Below are positions 58,959 through 64,000 of a DNA stretch of 64,000 nucleotides, piece after piece. The notes beneath the pieces are model-generated. The model saw only the letters and a list, made by a program, of their open reading frames with translations. It did not search any database and was not told the DNA's origin. This DNA comes from Exobacillus caeni. Lineage in GTDB: Bacteria; Bacillota; Bacilli; Bacillales; Guptibacillaceae. The stretch lies in contig NZ_SWLG01000005.1 in the NCBI RefSeq assembly GCF_005747095.1, positions 269,631-333,630 on the forward strand. The letters run 5' to 3'. Positions within the stretch are counted from its first letter, which is position 1. Each line of letters starts with the position of its first letter. A program made the translations under genes and the position numbers.

Positions 58959-60245
58959 GTGAAATCTTTATTTCAACGTATCTTTAATCTTGAAAATCAT
59001 CACACCTCATTCAAGCAAGAAATACTTGCAGGTGTTACATCGTTTTTTACGATCGCGTACATTACAGTGGTAAATGCAACGATTCTTGCTGATGCAGGTA
59101 TACCTCTTGAGGCAGGTATCATCGCTACAGTCTTAACGTCTTTTGTTGGCTGCCTTTTGATCGGTTTCTATGCCAATGCGCCGATTATCCTTGTCCCAGG
59201 GATGGGTGTTAATGCGTTCTTCACGTATACGGTGGTTGAGTCCATGGGATTATCATGGCAGGAAGGGCTGGCAGCGGTGTTTGTATCAGGTGTTTTATTT
59301 ATCATCGTAGCGTTTTCCGGTCTTGCTTCCATTCTTTCCAAATCAGTTCCTCGATCGCTGAAGGAAGCGATCACAGTAGGAATCGGACTCTTTTTAGCTT
59401 TTATCGGTTTGCAAAAAGGCGGCATCGTCACTTCAAGTGATACTACTTATGTAGCACTTGGAGATCTTGGAAGCCCTCATGTGATTTTAACGATTGTAAC
59501 CCTTTTGATCACCCTGTTTTTATTTGTGAGAAACGTCAGAGGACATTTTCTGATAAGCATTTTCGCTGGTACAGTCCTTGCTGGCTTAAGTGGAATGATC
59601 GACTTCAGCAAGCTTAGCTCCTTTTCATTTGATTTTAAGAGCTATGGCTCGTTATTTACCGCCATGTCTTTTGATAATATCCTGGCGTTCCCATTTTGGA
59701 TCGCGGCATTTTCTCTTTCACTGATCATCGTGTTTGAGAACATGGGACTTCTACATGGATTACTTCCCGACCAATCTAAATTCAGGCGTTCTTATCAAGC
59801 AAACGCATTGTCTACCGTTACTGCTGGTTTATTTGGATCGAGTCCAACCGTATCGACTGTAGAAAGCGCAGCGGGCATTCAATCAGGTGGAAGAACAGGT
59901 ATTACTGCAATCGTTACTGGTTTGTTGTTTCTCGGATCTCTTGTGTTTATTCCAGTCATAAAGATAATTCCTGATTCAAGTATAGCTCCGATCTTAATCG
60001 TGATCGGCGGGCTGATGGTAAAATCGATCCAAAACATTTCTCTCCAAGATTTTTCTGAAGGATTCCCGGCATTTTTGATCATTGTACTTATTCCTTTGAC
60101 ATACAGTATTGTTGACGGAATTGCATTTGGCTTTATAACCTATCCTTTATTGAAAATTGCACTTGGAAAAGGACGAGAGGTTCCTCTTCCTTTATATATT
60201 ATCGCAGGATTGTTTTTCATGAACTTTTTCCTGCACGAACTTTAG
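58959..60245 (+). CDS. pbuG: Guanine/hypoxanthine permease, PbuG (AzgA) family
   Basis: Predicted 428-residue membrane transporter importing purine bases with protons. Family motifs: FKQEILAGVTSFFTIAYITV, LVPGMGVNAFFTYTVV (substrate helix) and FGSSPTVSTVESAAGIQSGG (second half of the binding site). The GTG at 58959 is preferred to upstream starts because AAGAAGGG precedes it, homologues begin here, and the promoter at 58866-58894 would cut off the longest frame. Two terminators follow. Orthology to PbuG or PbuO cannot be decided. Confidence 0.9.
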   Translation: MKSLFQRIFNLENHHTSFKQEILAGVTSFFTIAYITVVNATILADAGIPLEAGIIATVLTSFVGCLLIGFYANAPIILVPGMGVNAFFTYTVVESMGLSWQEGLAAVFVSGVLFIIVAFSGLASILSKSVPRSLKEAITVGIGLFLAFIGLQKGGIVTSSDTTYVALGDLGSPHVILTIVTLLITLFLFVRNVRGHFLISIFAGTVLAGLSGMIDFSKLSSFSFDFKSYGSLFTAMSFDNILAFPFWIAAFSLSLIIVFENMGLLHGLLPDQSKFRRSYQANALSTVTAGLFGSSPTVSTVESAAGIQSGGRTGITAIVTGLLFLGSLVFIPVIKIIPDSSIAPILIVIGGLMVKSIQNISLQDFSEGFPAFLIIVLIPLTYSIVDGIAFGFITYPLLKIALGKGREVPLPLYIIAGLFFMNFFLHEL

Positions 60246-60256
60246 TTCACAATAAA

Positions 60257-60278
60257 AGGGCGCTCTACAGAGTGCCCT
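60257..60278 (+). terminator. First terminator of the pbuG-like gene
   Basis: Stem AGGGCGCTCT with AGAGTGCCCT (60257-60266 and 60269-60278; one wobble, central pairs open). Weak T-run. Confidence 0.6.
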
Positions 60279-60291
60279 CTTAATAAACCGG

Positions 60292-60326
60292 AAAAGGGGC
60301 CTGACTTGAGTCAGTCCCCTTTTTTT
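60292..60326 (+). terminator. Second terminator of the pbuG-like gene
   Basis: Stem AAAAGGGGCCTGACT with AGTCAGTCCCCTTTT (one bulge) and further T residues, 60292-60326. It may also serve the convergent gene ending at 60400. Confidence 0.88.
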
Positions 60327-60399
60327 ATACTCCAGATGCAATACTTTTAATCGAAGAGCATCTCTGTCTTTACCTTAGTATAGCTAATCATCGAGTTTC

Positions 60400-61203
60400 T
60401 TATCGATAGGATAGTGCCTGTTTTTTCAAAGCAATCCACGAATCGATAAATTGCTTTTTATTAACCTTCACTTCTTTTTTCCCGGAAAGTGGGTCATTTA
60501 GGTAGACGTTTTCCCTATCATATCCCACTAACACGACAGCATGAAGATCGAGCGGTGTTTTGATTTTTTCTTTACCGTGCCGCCAGGATTCCCAGCGGTC
60601 CGGCAGGCGATAATCTCCTGTCGTCCACACAACCACTGGCCGGTTGTTATCGATTTGCAGCTCTATCTGTTTGAACGGCTTGCCGGTCAAATTCACCGTC
60701 CGCTCCGGTAGATAAGCTTCCATCAACTGTTCCATCGGTTTGTCAAATACTGCATAGCCTGCATTTTTTCCGGTCATATCGCCTACGAATCCATCGTTTG
60801 GATCTCCCCAGTCTGTAATGTTTCCCTGACGCGTTTTGCGAATAGGATCATTGTCTTTTGCTATTTTCCTATAAAGGGACATTTTATCCGCTTTGATTCC
60901 GGCGTACTGTAATACCATCGCCAGGCTCGTTACTTCACATCCGTATTTAAGTTCCGGATTTTGTTTTATCAGCGGAACATCCAGAATAACTTTTTGCTTC
61001 CCCTTTTCTTTCTTTACTTCCGGAGCAGATATTTTCTTAGCGTTAGGCCTGGTTCCTGCTGCCTTTTTCTCAACCGGTTCCTTTACTTGCAGTTCTTTGG
61101 TTTGAGCCGGCTGGTTAGCAGCATTTTCATGCCGCTGACCCGCTTCGGTCGTAGAGCAACCGATAAGCGTAAAAACAATGACCAAGTTAAGCAACGTTTT
61201 CAT
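60400..61203 (-). CDS. C39-like peptidase lipoprotein (YvpB-like)
   Basis: Predicted 267-residue lipoprotein: signal peptide with lipobox LIGC (Cys16), a Lys/Pro/Ala-rich linker (20-65) and a papain-like C39_2 domain. The catalytic Cys is in KYGCEVTSLAMVLQYAGI, the His in PLDLHAVVLVGYD and the Asp in VYLNDPLSG. The ATG at 61203 follows AGGTGATGG. It is expected on the outer face of the membrane. Substrate unknown. Confidence 0.85.
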   Translation of the reverse strand: MKTLLNLVIVFTLIGCSTTEAGQRHENAANQPAQTKELQVKEPVEKKAAGTRPNAKKISAPEVKKEKGKQKVILDVPLIKQNPELKYGCEVTSLAMVLQYAGIKADKMSLYRKIAKDNDPIRKTRQGNITDWGDPNDGFVGDMTGKNAGYAVFDKPMEQLMEAYLPERTVNLTGKPFKQIELQIDNNRPVVVWTTGDYRLPDRWESWRHGKEKIKTPLDLHAVVLVGYDRENVYLNDPLSGKKEVKVNKKQFIDSWIALKKQALSYR

Positions 61204-61290
61204 GCCATCACCTAAATCATTTTTATTCACCGCTTATCTTTTAGACTTTGTATTTGCTCGATGAGCTATAAGTGGAAATATTTTTTCTTC

Positions 61291-61917
61291 TTATAAAAAT
61301 AGCTCCTCCGTAGTTACCGGATAGAGTTTACCACCGATCGCAAATGAAATTCTTCCTGTTTCTTCAGAGACAACAAGTACTAGTGCATCACTTCTTTCCG
61401 AAAGTCCGATCGCAGCCCTGTGTCTCATTCCAAGCTTTTTGTTAGCCCCTTTCAGCTCATTTGTCGATATAGGCAATACATTTCCCGCCGAAATAATATG
61501 ATTTGTTTTTATAAGAACAGCGCCATCATGCAACGGATTTCCTGGATAAAAAATTGATTCCAACAACGTGGTGGAAAACTGAGCGTTTAAAGCAGTTCCT
61601 TCCTTTATCAAAGGATCCACACTATCATCACGCTGAATGGCGATTAATGCTCCATGATGCCGGTTGGATAAATGCTGTGCTACCCGGGATAGTTCAGTAT
61701 GCATGGAAGTAAACGGAGTTAAGTATGCCTGCAAATAATAGTATGCTGCCGATGAATGGATCTTCACGAACTTTTTCTGTATATCTTCAAAATCGCATAA
61801 AATACATTCCCTATCTTCATCGAGTTCCGAGACCAACCTATTCACTTCATCTTTTACAATTTCCAAGTGCTCTTTTAACTTGGACTTCATCTCGCCATGA
61901 AGTGGTATATCCTTCAT
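61291..61917 (-). CDS. cdaS: Diadenylate cyclase CdaS
   Basis: Predicted 208-residue enzyme making cyclic di-AMP from two ATP. An N-terminal two-helix region (1-60) that autoinhibits CdaS precedes the DisA_N domain with the catalytic DGA (131-133, NPLHDGAVLI) and RHR (165-167, GMRHRAAIGLSE). Soluble and short, it is the sporulation-specific CdaS type, not the membrane CdaA. The ATG at 61917 follows GGAAGGGG. In B. subtilis it is expressed in the forespore and affects germination, in keeping with the other spore genes here. Confidence 0.95.
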   Translation of the reverse strand: MKDIPLHGEMKSKLKEHLEIVKDEVNRLVSELDEDRECILCDFEDIQKKFVKIHSSAAYYYLQAYLTPFTSMHTELSRVAQHLSNRHHGALIAIQRDDSVDPLIKEGTALNAQFSTTLLESIFYPGNPLHDGAVLIKTNHIISAGNVLPISTNELKGANKKLGMRHRAAIGLSERSDALVLVVSEETGRISFAIGGKLYPVTTEELFL

Positions 61918-62075
61918 TGTTACCACCCCTTCCAAAGAGTATCTTTAACTTAAATTCCCTAACGGCCATAAGAATATGCAGAAATTTTACCTTGTGCTGC
62001 TTTTTATTTAAAAGGAAAACAGACGACCTTTAGAGAAAAATTATATCGAGAACAAATAAGTTAGGAGTTGGATTT

Positions 62076-63878
62076 ATGATTAACACGTTAAGCCAGAAAT
62101 GGAGCTTAGATGCGATCTTTTCGAATGGCAGCGATTCCGAGGAACTTCATTCATTTTTAGTAACGTTAGAAGAAAAGATAACCTCTCTCACCGGAAAAAT
62201 AGAAGGAGAAAACGGACCACAATCCGATAATGAAATACCAAACTGGCTTCCTCTATTGAACAAGGTACAAACGGTCTCAGCTGAACTGTTTGAGGTAAAT
62301 GAGTTCGTCGAATGCCTTCAGGCTCAAGATGTAACAGATGAAAAAGCTAACACCCTGAGCAACAGGGTATATGCTGTCAACGCAATGTTCGATACTCTCA
62401 ACACATACTTTGACCAGCAGCTCCAGACAATACCAGAAACCACCTGGAAACTGCTTTTAAAACAGGAAGAAGTAAAAGCGATAGCCTTTCCGCTTCAGGA
62501 AAAAAGGGAAAATGCAAAAGAGAAATTACCTGTTGAACAAGAGGCACTGATTAATGACCTTTCGATAAACGGTTACCACGCGTGGGATAATCTTTATAAT
62601 GCAACCTTAGGAAAGCTAAAGATTCCCTTTGAAACGGAAGGAGAAATAAAGAAACTTTCCCCCGGACAGGCTTATCATCTGTTAGTTTCTACAAATGAAC
62701 GCAATGAACGGAAAGCACTTGCAGAAGGGTTCAAGACCGCATTAAAAGAAGTGTCAGAAGTATCTGCTGCAGCTTTAAACAATATCGGGGGTTTCCGCCT
62801 TCAAGTCTATAAACATCGCGGTTGGAGCACTGAGTCAATCTTAAAAGAACCTTTACAAATAAACAGGCTTACAGACAATACATTGGATACAATGTGGAAT
62901 GTTATAAACCAGAACAAGCCAGTACTCCTGTCGTATCTAAAACGGAAAGCTGAGCTGCTTGGACTGGAAAAATTAAGCTGGTATGATATTTCAGCATCTG
63001 TAGGTGAATCGACGAAAAAATATACATATGAAGAAGCGGCAGAAATGATAGTGGCAAATTTCAGCACTTTCGGATCAGAACTTGCTGAGACTGCCAGAAA
63101 AGCCTTCGAGGAAAGCTGGATCGATTGTGAAGATCGAGACACTAAAGCGCCGGGAGGTTTTGCGGCGAGATTTCCATTAACCAAAGAATCCCGTGTATTT
63201 ATGAATTTTCACGGTTCTCCTGAAAGTATCGCAACCCTTGCCCATGAGTTAGGGCATGTCTTTCATCAAGGGATTATTTCTAAAAGTGTACCTCCTTTTT
63301 CCCAGACATATGCGATGGCGGTAGGAGAAACTGCATCCACGTTTGCAGAAAATATCGTCGCTGATGCTAACATCAAGAACGCGAGAGACAAGCGGGAGAA
63401 ACTTTCCCTTCTAGATACGAAAATCCAGCCTGCGATCACCTATTTTATGGGGATACAATCTCGTTTTGAGTTCGAAAAGAAGTTTTATGAGGAAAGAAAA
63501 AAGAAAAGCTTGAGTACAGAAGAACTGACGGAGTTAATGCTTGAGGCTGAAAAATATGCTTTTAATGATTCACTGGAGTCTTATAACGAATATGGATGGA
63601 TTTCCACCCGGCATTTTTATATGACTGACAAACCATTTTATAACTTCCCTTATACGTTTGGCTTTTTGTTTAGCCAGGGAATTTATGCAATGGCTAAAAA
63701 GGAAGGACATTCTTTCGAAGAAAAATATATTGAACTCTTAAAGGATACAGGCAGAATGTCCGCTGAAACGCTTGCTTTAAAGCATCTTGGCATTGATCTT
63801 ACAAAACCGGACTTCTGGACGTCTGCCATCGATGGTATCAGAGCAGATATCAAGGAATTCCTTGCCATAACAGAATAA
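62076..63878 (+). CDS. M3-family oligoendopeptidase (PepF-like)
   Basis: Predicted 600-residue cytoplasmic zinc peptidase. HELGH is present in TLAHELGHVFHQGI (near residue 390), with the third Glu ligand probably in MAVGETASTFAENIV. The longer N-terminal domain and overall length fit oligoendopeptidase F. It is only distantly similar to the 564-residue M3 enzyme at 35125, so the two probably differ in peptide preference. GGAG lies before the ATG. A terminator follows. Confidence 0.93.
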   Translation: MINTLSQKWSLDAIFSNGSDSEELHSFLVTLEEKITSLTGKIEGENGPQSDNEIPNWLPLLNKVQTVSAELFEVNEFVECLQAQDVTDEKANTLSNRVYAVNAMFDTLNTYFDQQLQTIPETTWKLLLKQEEVKAIAFPLQEKRENAKEKLPVEQEALINDLSINGYHAWDNLYNATLGKLKIPFETEGEIKKLSPGQAYHLLVSTNERNERKALAEGFKTALKEVSEVSAAALNNIGGFRLQVYKHRGWSTESILKEPLQINRLTDNTLDTMWNVINQNKPVLLSYLKRKAELLGLEKLSWYDISASVGESTKKYTYEEAAEMIVANFSTFGSELAETARKAFEESWIDCEDRDTKAPGGFAARFPLTKESRVFMNFHGSPESIATLAHELGHVFHQGIISKSVPPFSQTYAMAVGETASTFAENIVADANIKNARDKREKLSLLDTKIQPAITYFMGIQSRFEFEKKFYEERKKKSLSTEELTELMLEAEKYAFNDSLESYNEYGWISTRHFYMTDKPFYNFPYTFGFLFSQGIYAMAKKEGHSFEEKYIELLKDTGRMSAETLALKHLGIDLTKPDFWTSAIDGIRADIKEFLAITE

Positions 63879-63885
63879 GTTATAT

Positions 63886-63912
63886 AGCAGCGGAGCTTAC
63901 CGCTGCTTTTTG
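63886..63912 (+). terminator. Intrinsic terminator of the PepF-like gene
   Basis: Eight-bp stem AGCAGCGG with CCGCTGCT (63886-63893 and 63900-63907) followed by TTTT. Confidence 0.9.
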
Positions 63913-63921
63913 TGCGACGGG

Positions 63922-64000
63922 CAGTCGCAAAGGGTGTTGCCGCAGGCAACACCCTTTCACTCTGTTTCTGGACAGAGACGACACCGAGGTGTAACGACTG
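63922..64000 (+). other. Four-way-junction-forming sequence at the window edge
   Basis: Closing stem CAGTCG with CGACTG (63922-63927 and 63995-64000) encloses three hairpins: a 13-bp stem AAAGGGTGTTGCC with GGCAACACCCTTT (63929-63941, 63945-63957), CTCTGT with ACAGAG (63960-63965, 63972-63977) and ACACC with GGTGT (63981-63985, 63988-63992). Nearly every base is paired. It could be a structured RNA or a palindromic repeat; it may continue past the window. Confidence 0.5.

Overview
The window comes from the chromosome of an endospore-forming member of the Bacillaceae. Evidence: a full set of gerP spore-coat germination genes, a CdaS-type diadenylate cyclase, sigma-K-like promoters, an IspA-type intracellular subtilisin, csoR-copA-copZ, AGGAGG-type ribosome binding sites, frequent TTG/GTG starts and a moderately low GC content. 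A Fictibacillus-like or related genus is my guess from general resemblance only. There is no rRNA, tRNA, prophage, intact insertion sequence or CRISPR array. Most genes lie on the minus strand in short operons closed by strong hairpin terminators.

Layout. 0-3 kb: a small membrane protein, an ATPase-less amino-acid ABC transporter pair (binding lipoprotein plus permease), a small helical protein and a stand-alone receiver-like protein. 3-7.4 kb: a tight three-gene minus-strand operon with a PlsY-like acyltransferase, a GNAT/class-V aminotransferase fusion and an LtaS-family membrane phosphotransferase. It looks like an undescribed lipid or envelope pathway. 7.5-13.3 kb: moaA, a YkuK-type protein, a DUF2188 protein, a MITE-like inverted repeat, a phasin-like/UbiB kinase pair and small proteins, including a 55-residue one at 13119-13286. 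13.4-18.5 kb: a repeat region, the rearranged gerP cluster with three sigma-K-like promoters, and a class A penicillin-binding protein with a long charged tail. 18.6-24.1 kb: a YkvA-like protein, a nucleotidyltransferase, a Gly/Tyr repeat protein, a CNNM transporter with a hairpin between its ribosome binding site and start, and isocitrate lyase. 24.3-27.4 kb: copper efflux operon csoR-copA-copZ. 27.5-30.8 kb: a ferritin-like spore protein, a glutaredoxin-like gene whose first active-site Cys codon is TGA, a thioredoxin-like gene, an RpiR regulator and a DUF1206 protein. 31-39.9 kb: UspA, Xre regulator, MHYT-PAS histidine kinase, MazG-like protein, M3 peptidase, deoD and a CtaM-like protein. 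40-48.4 kb: pentose-phosphate genes zwf, gnd and rpiA around a five-PAS GGDEF-EAL protein. 48.5-64 kb: an Xre/membrane-protein pair, clpB, UspA, IspA, an NlpC/P60 hydrolase, a GH18 protein, an APH-type kinase, a DUF4097 pair, a PbuG-type permease, a C39-like peptidase, cdaS and a second M3 peptidase.

The most unusual signal is at 28124-28399 (minus strand). An otherwise intact glutaredoxin-like frame has TGA in place of the first Cys of its CxxC motif. A perfect hairpin starts 15 nt downstream, with geometry compatible with a bacterial SECIS element. It is either an overlooked selenoprotein or a gene with one nonsense mutation. Next are the PlsY-like/GNAT-aminotransferase/LtaS-like operon, three dispersed elements joining a GGGTCnGACCC palindrome to a DnaA-box sequence, the rearranged gerP cluster, and a four-way-junction sequence at the right edge.

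Functions are assigned from remembered family motifs and gene context. No database search was run.
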